DNA from: Streptomyces paradoxus
GTDB taxonomy: Bacteria > Actinomycetota > Actinomycetes > Streptomycetales > Streptomycetaceae
Direction: 5' to 3'
Assembly (NCBI RefSeq): GCF_014202475.1
Contig: NZ_JACHGV010000002.1
Location: forward strand, 62,001 to 126,000
Length of the DNA stretch: 64,000 nucleotides
Shown here: positions 1-14,348 of the stretch, in pieces
Position numbering within the stretch: position 1 is the stretch's first letter
Layout of the letters: the number at the start of each line of letters is the position of its first letter
The notes under the pieces: model-generated
What the model was told of the DNA's origin: nothing
Database searches by the model: none
Seen by the model: the letters and a program-made list of their open reading frames with translations, nothing else
Position numbers and translations under genes: made by a program

Positions 1-1
1 G

Positions 2-1501
2 GACCAGCGGCTGTCCACCCTGTCGGGACCGGCCCGGGCCGCCTACGCGCTGCGCGGTCTGGAGCGGCTCACGGACGACGGGGTGTGCAAGGTCCTCGCC
101 GCGGCCGGCGTCGCCGACCCGGAGGGCGCGGTGCTGGAGGCCGGCGGGATCCCCGCCCAGTACGGGCTGCTCGACTCCCCGGAGTTCGACCCCTGCTCGC
201 TCCAGGCCCGCCCCACCGACCTGATGCGCCGCCGCCAGCACCTGAAGGCCGCGCTGGCCGCGGGTGCCGCCCTGCTGGTGTGCGGCGCGCTGCTCGGCCT
301 GCCCGGTGAGGGCTGGGGCCCCGAAGGCGCAGCGGCACCCCCGTACGCGCGCAACCCCGCCGCGCAGGCCGCGCTGGACCCGGCGAAGCTGACCCTGGTC
401 CCCCCTGCCGCCTGGCGCAGCTCGGCGCGCACCGACTTCTCCGTGTGGCCGGCCCGCGGCGACCTGACCGGCGACAAGGCCCTGCTGCGCCGCGCCCTGG
501 CCGTGTGGGCCCGCCCCGGCGAGACGGTCCAGGTGTCGGCGACCCCCGGCACCCTCTCCGGCGGCCCGGCCGGACCACCCCAGCTGCTGTACGCCGGGAC
601 GGTCGACACGGCCCGCGTGGTGATCCTCTACGACGGTCTGCGCATCGCCCGGTACGCCGAACCGAAGGACGGAACGCAGGGTGCCGCCCTCGACTTCGCC
701 CGGGTCGACGGAGCCGGCCGGGCCGAGGCGGGCGCGGTGGTCCTGAGCCGGGCCGACGGCAACGTCCGTTATCTGACGGCCCCTTGGGTGAGGAAGGCCG
801 GCGAGCGGGACCTGATGAAGCCGGGTTCCGGCGCGATGGACCTCACGCTCACCGACGGTGTGACCGCTCCCCTGGCCAGCCCGGCCCTGCGGTCCGGCCC
901 CTGTACCTCGTGGAACGTGCTGCAACTGACCGACGGCGCCGGGACGCGGCTGCTGACGGACCTCGGCGAGCTCGTCCCGGCCCGGCTCACCACCGGACGG
1001 CCGGGCTCCCCGCGCGAGGTGTCGGGTGCCGCGGCGCTGCGCACCTGGCAGCCGTTCGCCTGCTCGCTGGGCACGGTTCGCTCGGCCGGGGTGCGGAGCG
1101 TCAACGCCTGGGCGTTCAATCAGCAGCCGCTGCCCGACGCGAGCGGATCGGCGGCGTGGGTGTGCACGCGGGCCGAGACCTGGCGGGGCGGCGGGGCGCG
1201 GGTGCTGGCGCAGTTCCACACGCCGGGCGGGGCGTACGGGGCGACGGCGACGCAGGCCGAGAACGTACCGGCGTGCGGGGCTCGTGACCCGTATGTGCTG
1301 GCCGGGGTGCTGTGGAAGTCGAAGGGCGGCGACTGGTACCTGCTGGCCGCGGGGAGCCGGGAGACCGCGTCGATCCGGGCGACGGGCGGCGTGGAAGGGG
1401 CCGCGCGGAACAGTCTGCTGACCGTGCCCGCCGAGCAGGGAGCGCAGGCTCAGCTCAAGGGCACCCTGAAGGACGGGCGTTCACTGCGCGGACTGCGCTG
1501 A
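2..1501 (+). CDS. Hypothetical membrane-anchored protein (5' end cut by window)
   Basis: The reading frame is open from the first bases, so the true start lies outside the window; 499 residues are visible before the TGA. The first ~30 visible residues (LSTLSGPARAAYALRGLERL) look like a short helical segment reminiscent of sigma-factor region 4 adaptor helices, but that is only an impression. A single hydrophobic stretch (ALAAGAALLVCGALLGL, about fragment residues 82-99) follows an Arg-rich patch, which suggests a type II membrane protein with a ~400-residue extracytoplasmic part. That part contains paired cysteines but no motif I recognise. An internal GTG at 83 is in frame, but coding-like sequence upstream argues against it as the start. 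Function unknown. Confidence 0.7.
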   Translation, partial: DQRLSTLSGPARAAYALRGLERLTDDGVCKVLAAAGVADPEGAVLEAGGIPAQYGLLDSPEFDPCSLQARPTDLMRRRQHLKAALAAGAALLVCGALLGLPGEGWGPEGAAAPPYARNPAAQAALDPAKLTLVPPAAWRSSARTDFSVWPARGDLTGDKALLRRALAVWARPGETVQVSATPGTLSGGPAGPPQLLYAGTVDTARVVILYDGLRIARYAEPKDGTQGAALDFARVDGAGRAEAGAVVLSRADGNVRYLTAPWVRKAGERDLMKPGSGAMDLTLTDGVTAPLASPALRSGPCTSWNVLQLTDGAGTRLLTDLGELVPARLTTGRPGSPREVSGAAALRTWQPFACSLGTVRSAGVRSVNAWAFNQQPLPDASGSAAWVCTRAETWRGGGARVLAQFHTPGGAYGATATQAENVPACGARDPYVLAGVLWKSKGGDWYLLAAGSRETASIRATGGVEGAARNSLLTVPAEQGAQAQLKGTLKDGRSLRGLR

Positions 1502-1583
1502 CCCGGGCGGATTCCGGGCCCGCGCGGTGAGGCCAGGAGAACCCCATGATCGATCCGGCCCGTTCGAGGCCGGAATCGATCGG

Positions 1584-1589
1584 TAAGGT
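1584..1589 (+). promoter_or_regulatory. -10 element of a leaderless TetR gene
   Basis: TAAGGT (TANNNT type) ends 6 nt before the ATG at 1596, and no Shine-Dalgarno sequence lies between. The spacing predicts transcription starting at or next to the start codon. Confidence 0.5.
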
Positions 1590-1595
1590 GTTCGC

Positions 1596-2285
1596 ATGAC
1601 TATCGGGGTTCGCCGCAGAATGGGAGTCGAGGAGCGGCGGCAGCAGTTGATCGGCGTCGCCCTCGAACTGTTCAGCCGCCGCTCGCCCGACGAGGTCTCC
1701 ATCGACGAGATAGCGTCGGCCGCGGGCATCTCACGCCCGTTGGTCTACCACTACTTCCCCGGCAAACTCAGCCTGTACGAGGCGGCGTTGCAGCGGGCCT
1801 CGGACGATCTGGCGGCACGCTTCGTGGAGCCGCACGAGGGTCCGCTGGGGGCGCGGCTGCTGCGCGTGATGCACCGCTACTTCGACTTCGTGGACGAGCA
1901 CGGGCCCGGTTTCTCCGCCCTGATGCGCGGCGGTCCGGCGGTCGGCTCCTCGACGACCAACGCGCTCGTCGACTCCGTACGGCAGGCCGCGTATGTCCAG
2001 ATCCTTTCGCACCTGGGCGTGACCGATCCGCCCGCGCGCCTCGAACTGGTCGTCCGGTCCTGGATCTCGCTCGCCGAGTCGACGGCGCTGATCTGGCTGG
2101 ACGGCCGGCGCATCCCGCGCGAGGAGCTGGAGCCCCAGCTCGTCAACGACTTCGCGGCCCTCGCCGCGGTCAGCGCCGCCTACGACGAGGAGATGGCCGC
2201 GCTGCTGCGCGAGATCGTCAAGGACGAGCCGGCCGACGGCCCGTTCGCGCATCTGGCCGGCCGGCTCATCGCCCTGGCGAGCTGA
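1596..2285 (+). CDS. TetR/AcrR family transcriptional regulator
   Basis: A 229-aa protein with an N-terminal TetR helix-turn-helix: residues ~30-55 read SIDEIASAAGISRPLVYHYF, the canonical recognition-helix region followed by GKLSLYEAAL. The rest is the variable ligand-binding and dimer domain (TetR_C-like), with several Arg/Trp residues and no ligand-specific signature. It starts 95 bp after the preceding gene and stands alone on the plus strand; the next genes are on the opposite strand, so its target cannot be read from an operon. The ATG at 1596 lacks a ribosome binding site but has a -10-like TAAGGT 6 nt upstream, consistent with a leaderless mRNA. The DNA-binding role is secure; the regulon is unknown. 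Confidence 0.85.
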   Translation: MTIGVRRRMGVEERRQQLIGVALELFSRRSPDEVSIDEIASAAGISRPLVYHYFPGKLSLYEAALQRASDDLAARFVEPHEGPLGARLLRVMHRYFDFVDEHGPGFSALMRGGPAVGSSTTNALVDSVRQAAYVQILSHLGVTDPPARLELVVRSWISLAESTALIWLDGRRIPREELEPQLVNDFAALAAVSAAYDEEMAALLREIVKDEPADGPFAHLAGRLIALAS

Positions 2286-2291
2286 GCCGGC

Positions 2292-2648
2292 TCAGCTCTC
2301 GAACTTGGCGTACGACGGGTCCAGGTCGCGGACCTCGGCGGAGGCGTGCAGCGCGAGTCCCTCGGCGGGTTTCAGATGGGCCCGCAGCAGCTCCAGCGCG
2401 GCCTGGGTGAGCCGGGCCTTGGTCTCGTCGGTGCGGCCGGCGAGCAGCGCGATGTGGACGTGCACATGGGCGTGCCCCTCGGTCTCGGGGCCGACCACGA
2501 TGTCCTCGGTCGGGCGGAACCGGCTCTTGCACGCCGCCGGCTTGGCGGCCGCGATCTCGACCGTCGCCTCGTGCAGCGCCTTCGCGAAACCGGGGCGGTC
2601 GAAGTCGTCCGCGAGGTCGGCGGAATAGTCGACGGTGATCTGCGGCAT
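2292..2648 (-). CDS. 5-carboxymethyl-2-hydroxymuconate isomerase-like protein (tautomerase superfamily)
   Basis: A 118-aa protein. The N-terminus MPQITVDYSADL carries Pro-2, the catalytic base of the tautomerase superfamily once Met is removed, and the full length and the HAHVHVHIALLAGR segment match the CHMI (HpaF-like) family. That family isomerises 5-carboxymethyl-2-hydroxymuconate in homoprotocatechuate breakdown. No other genes of that pathway lie nearby, so the physiological substrate is uncertain and a promiscuous tautomerase role is possible. It converges on the TetR gene upstream with only 6 bp between stops and lies 32 bp after the PP2C gene's stop on the same strand. Confidence 0.75.
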   Translation of the reverse strand: MPQITVDYSADLADDFDRPGFAKALHEATVEIAAAKPAACKSRFRPTEDIVVGPETEGHAHVHVHIALLAGRTDETKARLTQAALELLRAHLKPAEGLALHASAEVRDLDPSYAKFES

Positions 2649-2680
2649 CAGTACTCCTGTTCTAGGCCGGTGGGCTCAGC

Positions 2681-4291
2681 CTAGACAGGCTCCAACCGCA
2701 GGGCCAGCATCGCGATGTCGTCCTCGCGGTCGCGGCCGAAGCAGCCCAGCAGCACGTCGCAGAGGGTGTCGAGGCCGGGCGGGGCGTCGGCGGCGGCCGT
2801 GCGGAGCTGGTCCATGGAGGTCGTGATGGGGATGCCACGGGTCTCGATGAGGCCGTCGGTGACCATGAGCAGACGGTCGGTGCGGTGCAGGCGGAACTCG
2901 GTGGCCGGGGGCCGCTCCAGGCCCAGTCCGAGCAGCGGACCGCAGGCGTCGGCGTACCGGGCGTCGCCTCCGGCGCGCAGGATCAGCGGCGGGATGTGGC
3001 CGGCGTTGGCGACGCGCACCCGTCCGCTGCCAGGGTCGACCAGCGCCAGGCACGCGGTGGCCGTGACGTCGGGGTGGTACTCCTGGAGCATCCGGTCGAG
3101 CCGCGCGGCCAGCACGACGGGGTCGCTCTCGTCGACGCAGTAGGCGCGCAGGGCGTGGCGGATCTCGACCATGACGGTGGCCGCGTCCAGCGAGTGCCCG
3201 ACGACGTCCCCGACCGCGGTGAGCACCCCGTCGCGGGTGCGCAGGGCGGCGTAGAAGTCGCCGCCGATCTCGGTCTGCTCGGAGGCCGGCACGTAGCGGA
3301 CGACGATGTCGACGCCCGGCAGGTGCGGCAGCTTGTGCGGCCGGGGCAGGAAGCTGCGCTGGAGGGTGAGGGCGACGTGCCGCTCCACCTGGTACATCAG
3401 CAGCGGTTCGGCGGCGAGCGCGGTGGCCTGGGCGAGGCGGGCGCGCAGCCCGTCGTCCGCGGGGTCGCTGACCGCCGTCCGCCGGACGGGCGTGGCGAGG
3501 CACACCGTCGTCCGGCCGTCCTGGGCCGTCGCCACGGTCACGCGGGCGTCCTCCTCGACGCCCCGCCGGAAGATCCCGGCCGGCCACAGCGGCGCGGGGA
3601 CGACGGTGGTGTGCACGCCCGTGCGGCCCTCCGCGAGCCGGGTGACCAGCCGTGCCGCCGCCTGGTGGGCGTCGCAGTCCGCGTCCGCCGGGCGGCCCCG
3701 GGCCGTGCCGCGGTACGGCTCGCCGTCCGGGCCGACGACGAACACCACGGCGGGTGAGGCGGTGAGGCGCGCGGTGCCCTCGGCGGCCGCGGTGGCGAGT
3801 TCCCGCGGGCAGCGGGCCGCCTGCACGGTGATGACGGACTCGGCCAGCAGCGTCAGCCGGTGCACGGTGGTCTCGGCGCCCGTGGTGCGGCGGGCCCCGC
3901 GTACGGCAGCCCGGACGACGGCCTGGATCTCCCGTGGCTCGGCGGGCACGGTCAGATAGGCGTCCCCGCCGGCGTCGAGCCCCCGGCACCGGTCACCGGG
4001 TGCGGTCGCGGCGGCGGAGAAGTGCACGACGGGCAGCGCGGCCATGGGCGGCTGGGCCCGGACCCGGCGGCACAGTTCGAAGCCGCTCATGTCGGGCAGG
4101 CCCACGTCGACGAGGGCCACGTCGGGCAGGGTGCCGTCCCGTAGCCGTACGTCGAGTTCTATGAGGGCCTCGCCGCCGCTGGCGACGGGCACGACCCGGT
4201 GGCCGGCCCGTTGCAGCACCGCGCCCATGGCGTACCGGCTGGCCGCGACGTCGTCCACGACCAGCACGGTGGTGCCCGGGCTGTGTTGCAT
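2681..4291 (-). CDS. Response-regulator receiver fused to SpoIIE/RsbU-type PP2C phosphatase
   Basis: The chosen ATG at 4291 has GGGAGGG about 11 nt upstream and gives 536 aa; the longer open frame upstream is Arg/Ser/Pro-rich and unlike protein. Residues ~8-120 form a receiver domain: TVLVVDD holds the acidic pair and LVDVGLPD the phosphoacceptor Asp. The usual Lys near the end of the domain (YLTKP) is Val here (DAYLTVPAEP). The middle ~150 residues resemble a GAF-like sensor linker. The C-terminal ~230 residues are a SpoIIE-type PP2C phosphatase with metal-binding motifs GGDFY, GDVVGH, TDGLIE and DDIAML. Proteins of this architecture usually dephosphorylate anti-sigma-factor antagonists in partner-switching networks; no sigma or anti-sigma gene is adjacent, so the partner is unknown. 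Confidence 0.85.
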   Translation of the reverse strand: MQHSPGTTVLVVDDVAASRYAMGAVLQRAGHRVVPVASGGEALIELDVRLRDGTLPDVALVDVGLPDMSGFELCRRVRAQPPMAALPVVHFSAAATAPGDRCRGLDAGGDAYLTVPAEPREIQAVVRAAVRGARRTTGAETTVHRLTLLAESVITVQAARCPRELATAAAEGTARLTASPAVVFVVGPDGEPYRGTARGRPADADCDAHQAAARLVTRLAEGRTGVHTTVVPAPLWPAGIFRRGVEEDARVTVATAQDGRTTVCLATPVRRTAVSDPADDGLRARLAQATALAAEPLLMYQVERHVALTLQRSFLPRPHKLPHLPGVDIVVRYVPASEQTEIGGDFYAALRTRDGVLTAVGDVVGHSLDAATVMVEIRHALRAYCVDESDPVVLAARLDRMLQEYHPDVTATACLALVDPGSGRVRVANAGHIPPLILRAGGDARYADACGPLLGLGLERPPATEFRLHRTDRLLMVTDGLIETRGIPITTSMDQLRTAAADAPPGLDTLCDVLLGCFGRDREDDIAMLALRLEPV

Positions 4292-4379
4292 GCCGCTGGC
4301 GTCCCTCCCGGTGGCCCCTCGGAACGTATGACGGTGGGACGGACCGTGAAGCACGGCCCGCCCCACCCAACGTAGTGCG

Positions 4380-9785
<5,406 letters not shown>

Positions 9786-9853
9786 TGACGTGGACTCCTT
9801 GCATCGCGGCTCTCTCGGGTCCGACCCCGCGCGACCGTATCGCCGCCGAAACG

Positions 9854-9864
9854 CTTACAGCAAG
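9854..9864. promoter_or_regulatory. MalR-like operator upstream of the amylase-pullulanase
   Basis: CTTACAGCAAG resembles the CTTGCAG repeats upstream of malE and malR with one changed base. A further TGCAAG overlaps the ribosome binding site of the same gene. The assignment is by similarity only. Confidence 0.45.
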
Positions 9865-9873
9865 AGTCCTGAA

Positions 9874-9898
9874 ACTGTTGGTAAGAACTTTCAACAGT
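9874..9898. repeat. Inverted repeat ACTGTTG-N11-CAACAGT upstream of the amylase-pullulanase
   Basis: Perfect 7-bp arms with 11-bp spacing sit about 90 bp upstream of the GTG start, beyond the MalR-like element. It may be a second operator; no matching regulator is identifiable. Confidence 0.4.
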
Positions 9899-9950
9899 CC
9901 GTCAGCAGGTCGTGTCCTGTGTCATGGGAGCGCCCCCAGAGGTATGCGGT

Positions 9951-9975
9951 CGCCCCTCGGGACTTCCGAGGGGCG
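9951..9975 (-). terminator. Stem-loop downstream of the alpha-amylase gene
   Basis: CGCCCCTCGG and CCGAGGGGCG form a perfect 10-bp stem with a 5-nt loop, about 100 nt past the amylase stop. There is no T-tract, as is common for Streptomyces terminators. The rest of the ~290-bp gap (9786-10076) holds the pullulanase leader and no gene. Confidence 0.55.
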
Positions 9976-10076
9976 AGTGTCCGAGCTTGGACAGCGTTCA
10001 GGGAGGTGCGACTGGGAACGTAGGGCAGCGTTCCGGAGGCGTCAATGCCGTCCGCCCCGCAACCGGGCCTGTGCGT

Positions 10077-11450
10077 CTAGCAGTTGGACTTTCCCGCATA
10101 GATCGCCAGGGCCGTGTTCGAACCCAGCGTGGCCGTGAACTGGCCGCCGGAGTTCACCGTCACCGCCGTGTTGTTCTGCACGTTGCAGTACGTCCCCGCG
10201 GGCAGCGAGGTCTGGTAGGTCCGGGTCAGGGAGCCCGGCTCGTGGTTGATGGCCACGAAGCCCTTGCCGCCCCGGCCGAACGCGATGGCGTCGCCGCCGT
10301 TGTCCCACCAGTTGGTGACGGCCTGACCCCGGGTGGCGTTGCGGAAGCCGACCATGGACTTGATCTCCGGCCAGTTGTGCTGGCACTTCCAGCCGTTCAG
10401 CCAGCAGGCGTTCACCTGGCCGCCGTTCGGCGGGCCGGCGTCGTGGTCGGAGAACTCGTAGCCGGAATTGATGTCCGGGGCGCCGTAGGGCCAGGCCAGC
10501 ATGAAGACGTTGGCGAGGGTGTAGTTGGCGTTGTCCTTGTAGCTGAGGGTCGAGCCGTTGCGCTCGGTGTCGTGATTGTCGACGAAGACCCCGGAGACAC
10601 CGCTGCTCATGTAGCCCCAGCCCTCGCCGTAGTTCTTCAGGTAGGCGAGGTTCTCGTTGTTGAAGACCCGCTTGAGGTCGTACGCGTACCGGAACTCCTG
10701 CACGTCCCCGTTGCCCGTGTACTCGGTGGGCTGGACGGCCTCACCGCTGCCGTGGATGACCTCCTGCTTCCAGTACGCCGACGGGTTGTTCAGCCGGGAC
10801 CTGATGTTCGCCAGGTCGGCGGCGTCCATGTGCTTGGCCGCGTCGATGCGGAAGCCGTCGACGCCGAGGGAGAGCAGGTCGTTCATGTAGCCGGCGATCG
10901 CGCCGCGGACGTAGTTCTCGCCCGTGTCGAGGTCGGAGAGACCGACCAGTTCGCAGTGCTGGACGTTCCAGCGGTCCCGGTAGTTGCTGATCTGGCCCGT
11001 GCAGTCGTCGAAGTCGAACGACGAGTACAGGCCCGGGTAGTCGTACTTCGTGTACGACGAGCCGCCGGTGCCGGTGCCGCTGCCGGCCGCCATGTGGTTG
11101 ATGACGGTGTCCACGACGACCTTCACACCGGCCGCGTGGCAGGTGCTGACCATGTTCTGGAACGCCGCGCGGTCGCCGAGCCGGCCGGCGATCTTGTAGC
11201 TGACCGGCTGGTACGAGGTCCACCACTGCGGGCCCTGTATGTGCTCGGCGGGCGGCGAGACCTGGACGTAACCGTATCCGGCGGGCCCGAGGGTGGTGGT
11301 GCACTCGCGGGCGATCGAGGCGAAGTTCCATTCGAAGAGGACGGCGGTGACGTCCTTGGTGCCAGGTGGGGAGGCCTGTGCACCAGTCGGGTTCATGACA
11401 ACCGCAGCCGCGGCGAGCGCGACGGCGGCGGAGAGATGTCTGCGTGCCAT
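10077..11450 (-). CDS. aml: Secreted alpha-amylase (GH13), short form without a starch-binding domain
   Basis: A 457-aa protein with a Sec signal peptide ([20 protein letters not shown]...GAQA, cleavage near residue 26). The catalytic barrel shows [18 protein letters not shown] (nucleophile Asp), EVIHGSGE (acid/base Glu) and FVDNHD, the set found in Streptomyces alpha-amylases. The C-terminal part is an all-beta domain C with a terminal Cys. Well-known Streptomyces amylases are about 570 aa with a C-terminal CBM20; that domain is absent, with a clean stop after SNC. The ATG at 11450 is preceded by GAAGGAAA. It is transcribed toward the pullulanase but probably as its own unit, with MalR-like boxes at 11478-11504 upstream and a stem-loop downstream. 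It would endo-hydrolyse starch to maltodextrins for MalEFG. Confidence 0.93.
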   Translation of the reverse strand: MARRHLSAAVALAAAAVVMNPTGAQASPPGTKDVTAVLFEWNFASIARECTTTLGPAGYGYVQVSPPAEHIQGPQWWTSYQPVSYKIAGRLGDRAAFQNMVSTCHAAGVKVVVDTVINHMAAGSGTGTGGSSYTKYDYPGLYSSFDFDDCTGQISNYRDRWNVQHCELVGLSDLDTGENYVRGAIAGYMNDLLSLGVDGFRIDAAKHMDAADLANIRSRLNNPSAYWKQEVIHGSGEAVQPTEYTGNGDVQEFRYAYDLKRVFNNENLAYLKNYGEGWGYMSSGVSGVFVDNHDTERNGSTLSYKDNANYTLANVFMLAWPYGAPDINSGYEFSDHDAGPPNGGQVNACWLNGWKCQHNWPEIKSMVGFRNATRGQAVTNWWDNGGDAIAFGRGGKGFVAINHEPGSLTRTYQTSLPAGTYCNVQNNTAVTVNSGGQFTATLGSNTALAIYAGKSNC

Positions 11451-11477
11451 GTGGGGTTTCCTTCTTCGTTGAAGGCT

Positions 11478-11504
11478 CTTGCTGCAAGGTTCAGAAACCT
11501 TGCG
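11478..11504. promoter_or_regulatory. MalR-like operator upstream of alpha-amylase
   Basis: CTTGCTGCAAG (11478-11488) and CTTGCG (11499-11504) occur 28-54 bp upstream of the amylase ATG. CTTGCAG-type repeats are reported MalR targets in Streptomyces; the match is visible, binding is inferred. Confidence 0.55.
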
Positions 11505-11521
11505 GTGACGCAGATGTTAAA

Positions 11522-11549
11522 GGCCCGCCGCCCGAAAGGGCAGCGGGCC
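11522..11549 (-). terminator. Rho-independent-type terminator of aglA
   Basis: GGCCCGC-C-GCCC, loop GAAA, GGGC-A-GCGGGCC: an 11-bp GC stem with one mismatch and a tetraloop. On the minus strand it is followed by TTTAA. It lies 20 bp past the aglA stop and isolates aglA from the amylase. Confidence 0.7.
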
Positions 11550-11569
11550 GTACGAAATTCAAAGGAAAA

Positions 11570-13279
11570 TCAGGCGGAGGCCCCCGGAGCCGGGGTGATC
11601 GCGGTGGTCCACCACACCGTGGTGTCGGCCGGCACCTTCGCCTCGTCGTCGACCTCGACGATCTCGCCGCTCGCCACCAGCACCCGGCCGTACGCCGGCA
11701 TCGCCACCGACTCGCCGGTGGTGTTGGCCACGCACACGAACTCCCCGCGCCGGAAGGCCAGCACGCCCTCGGGCGCCCGCAGCCACTCCACGGACGTGCC
11801 GGCGCCGAGGTCGGGCTGCTCGCGGCGCACCGCGAGCGCCGCCCGGTACAGCTCCAGCGTCGAACCGGGCACGCCGGTCTGCGCCTCGACGCTCAGCTCG
11901 CCCCACCCCTCGGGCTGCGGCAGCCAGCTGCCGCCGTCACCGAAGCCGTACGAGGAGCCCGTCCGGGTCCACGGGATCGGCACCCGGCAGCCGTCGCGGA
12001 AGCCGTCCTGGCCGGCGCCCCGGAAGTACGCCGGGTCCTGGCGCACCTCGTCCGGCAGGTCGACGACGTCGGGCAGGCCGAGCTCCTCGCCCTGGTAGAC
12101 GTAGGCCGAGCCGGGCAGCGCCAGCATCAGCAGGCTCGCGGCCCGGGCCCTGCGCAGCCCCAGCGCGCGGTCGCCGGCCAGGCGGATCTGGGTGCCGAGG
12201 CCGGGCGGGTTGGCGAACCGGGTGGCGTGCCGGGTGACGTCGTGGTTGGACAGCACCCAGGTGGCCGGGGCACCGACCGGGCGCATGGCCTCCAGGGTGC
12301 GGTCGATGACCTCGCGCATCTCCTCGGCGTCCCAGTGGGTGCTGAGGTACTGGAAGTTGAAGGCCTGGTGCAGCTCGTCGGGGCGGACGTAGTGGGCGGT
12401 GCGCTCGATGGTCGGCGTCCACGCCTCGGCGACGAAAATCCGCTCCCCCGCGTACTCGTCGAGGATGAGCCGCCACTGCCGGTAGATCTCGTGCACGCCC
12501 TCCTGGTCGAAGAACGGCATGACATCGTTGCCCAGCAGCTTCACCTGGTCGTGGGATCCAAGGTCGGGCAGCCCCTCCGCCTTCACCAGGCCGTGGGCGA
12601 CGTCGATACGGAAGCCGTCGACGCCCATGTCCAGCCAGAAGCGCAGGATGGAGCGGAACTCGTCGCCGACCGCCGGGTGCTCCCAGTTGAAGTCGGGCTG
12701 CTCGGGGGCGAAGAGGTGCAGGTACCACTCGCCGGGCGTGCCGTCGGGTTCGGTGACGCGGGTCCAGGCCGGGCCGCCGAAGATCGACTCCCAGTCGTTG
12801 GGCGGCAGGTCGCCGTTCTCGCCCTTGCCGGGGCGGAAGTGGTAGCGGTCCCGCAGCGAGGAGCCCGGGCCCTCGGCGACGGCCCGCTTGAACCACTCGT
12901 GCTGGTCGGAGGAGTGGTTGGGCACCAGGTCGACGATGATGCGCAGGCCCAGCCGGTGGGCGTCGCGGATCAGCGCGTCGGCGTCCAGGAGGTTGCCGAA
13001 CATGGGGTCGACGGCGCGGTAGTCGGCGACGTCGTAGCCGGCGTCGGCCTGCGGCGAGGCGTAGAAGGGGCTGAGCCATACGGCGTCCACGCCGAGGTCG
13101 CGCAGGTACGGCAGCCGGGTGCGGACACCCTCCAGGTCGCCCATGCCGTCGCCGTTGCTGTCGGCGAAGCTGCGCGGGTACACCTGGTAGATCACCGCGT
13201 CCCGCCACCAGTCGCGGCGCTTGGCGACGGCCGTGGCGGACGTGGGGGTGGGGGCAGGTGCAGCTGAATGCTGGCTCAT
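11570..13279 (-). CDS. aglA: Cytoplasmic alpha-glucosidase (GH13) of the maltose operon
   Basis: The start at 13279 has AAGGA just upstream (AAGGACGACATG) and gives 569 aa; the earlier in-frame ATG at 13312 lacks a ribosome binding site. There is no signal peptide. Conserved blocks: WWRDAVIYQVYPRSF at the N-terminus, VDLVPNHSS, GFRIDVAHGL (nucleophile Asp), FVAEAW (acid/base Glu) and LSNHDVTRHATRF. These fit the alpha-glucosidase/oligo-1,6-glucosidase branch that hydrolyses imported maltose and maltodextrins to glucose. It follows malG by 146 bp containing a 15-bp stem-loop, so it is probably the last, attenuated gene of malEFG-aglA. Confidence 0.9.
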   Translation of the reverse strand: MSQHSAAPAPTPTSATAVAKRRDWWRDAVIYQVYPRSFADSNGDGMGDLEGVRTRLPYLRDLGVDAVWLSPFYASPQADAGYDVADYRAVDPMFGNLLDADALIRDAHRLGLRIIVDLVPNHSSDQHEWFKRAVAEGPGSSLRDRYHFRPGKGENGDLPPNDWESIFGGPAWTRVTEPDGTPGEWYLHLFAPEQPDFNWEHPAVGDEFRSILRFWLDMGVDGFRIDVAHGLVKAEGLPDLGSHDQVKLLGNDVMPFFDQEGVHEIYRQWRLILDEYAGERIFVAEAWTPTIERTAHYVRPDELHQAFNFQYLSTHWDAEEMREVIDRTLEAMRPVGAPATWVLSNHDVTRHATRFANPPGLGTQIRLAGDRALGLRRARAASLLMLALPGSAYVYQGEELGLPDVVDLPDEVRQDPAYFRGAGQDGFRDGCRVPIPWTRTGSSYGFGDGGSWLPQPEGWGELSVEAQTGVPGSTLELYRAALAVRREQPDLGAGTSVEWLRAPEGVLAFRRGEFVCVANTTGESVAMPAYGRVLVASGEIVEVDDEAKVPADTTVWWTTAITPAPGASA

Positions 13280-13332
13280 GTCGTCCTTGATGCGTAACAG
13301 GATGTCGGTCATGGAAGGCGTGGGTGGGGTGA

Positions 13333-13381
13333 CGAGGCGGCCGCGGCACAGCGGGGTCGGATGGGCGCCGCGGCCGCCTCG
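13333..13381 (-). terminator. Intercistronic stem-loop between malG and aglA
   Basis: CGAGGCGGCCGCGGC (13333-13347) pairs perfectly with GCCGCGGCCGCCTCG (13367-13381) across a 19-nt loop. No T-tract follows, so it may be a partial terminator or an mRNA processing/stability element. Confidence 0.6.
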
Positions 13382-13425
13382 GGCTGGTGGTGGTGCCGTT
13401 CGGCGGTGCCCCGGGGGGCACCGGA

Positions 13426-14334
13426 TCACCCCTTCGTGCCGCCGGCGGTCAGCCCGGTCACCAGGTTCTTCTGCACGAGGTAGAAGAAGACGGCGGCCGG
13501 TATCGCGATCAGCACAGCCGTCGCGGCCATCAGGTTGCGCTGCGCGTCGTGTTCGCTCACGAACGTCTGCAGACCGACGGCGAACGTGTACTTGTCGTCG
13601 CTCAGCATGAACGTCGAGGCGAACGCGACCTCACCGAAGGCCGTGAGGAAGCTGTAGAAGGCCGCGACCGCGAGCCCGGGCTTGGCGAGCGGCAGGATGA
13701 GCCGCGCGAACGTGCCGAAGGGGGTCAGCCCGTCGACGCGCCCCGCCTCGTCGATCTCGAACGGGATGGTGTCGAAATAGCCCTTCATCAGCCAGGCGCA
13801 GTACGGCACGATCGTGGTGCAGTTGACAAGGATGAGACCAAGGTAGCTGTCGATGAGCTGCAGATCCGAGAGGATCTGGTACATCGGCACGATCAGTACC
13901 GCGATGGGGAACATCTGGGTGACCAGCAGCACCCACATCAGCTTCCGGTAGCCCGGGAAGCGCATGCGGGAGACCGCGTATCCGGTCGACGCGGCGACGA
14001 CGACACCGATCAGCGTCGTGCCCAGCACGACGATCAGCGTGCTCTTCAGCCAGTCGAAGAACCCGGTGTCCTGGAGGACGAACGCGTAGTTGTCGAGCGT
14101 GATCTTGCCCCAGATGCGCCCGGGGTGGAGGTAGTCGTCCTTGTCCGGTCCGAGGGACAGGAAGAACAGCCAGGCGACCGGGAAGAGCGCGGTCAGGCTC
14201 GCCACGATCAGCACGGCGTGCGAGGCGAGGGAGGCCGCACGGCTCTGCTCGCCGCGCCGGCGCGTCCTGCCGGGGGCGCCCGCGGGGCGCTGCTCGCCCG
14301 CCGCGGCGGGGGTCTCGACGGTGGTCGTACTCAT
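13426..14334 (-). CDS. malG: Maltose/maltodextrin ABC transporter permease MalG
   Basis: A 302-aa integral membrane protein, started at the ATG at 14334 with AGGAG 6 nt upstream. After a ~30-residue Arg-rich cytoplasmic tail come six predicted membrane segments, the first being AVLIVASLTALFPVAWLFFL. The EAA loop that docks on the ATPase is present (IDEAGRVDGLTPFGTF). It is the second permease of the importer, 14 bp behind malF on the same strand. No ATPase gene is present in this operon; Streptomyces sugar importers of this kind are energised by the shared ATPase MsiK encoded elsewhere. Confidence 0.93.
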   Translation of the reverse strand: MSTTTVETPAAAGEQRPAGAPGRTRRRGEQSRAASLASHAVLIVASLTALFPVAWLFFLSLGPDKDDYLHPGRIWGKITLDNYAFVLQDTGFFDWLKSTLIVVLGTTLIGVVVAASTGYAVSRMRFPGYRKLMWVLLVTQMFPIAVLIVPMYQILSDLQLIDSYLGLILVNCTTIVPYCAWLMKGYFDTIPFEIDEAGRVDGLTPFGTFARLILPLAKPGLAVAAFYSFLTAFGEVAFASTFMLSDDKYTFAVGLQTFVSEHDAQRNLMAATAVLIAIPAAVFFYLVQKNLVTGLTAGGTKG

Positions 14335-14348
14335 TTCGGACTCCTGCC

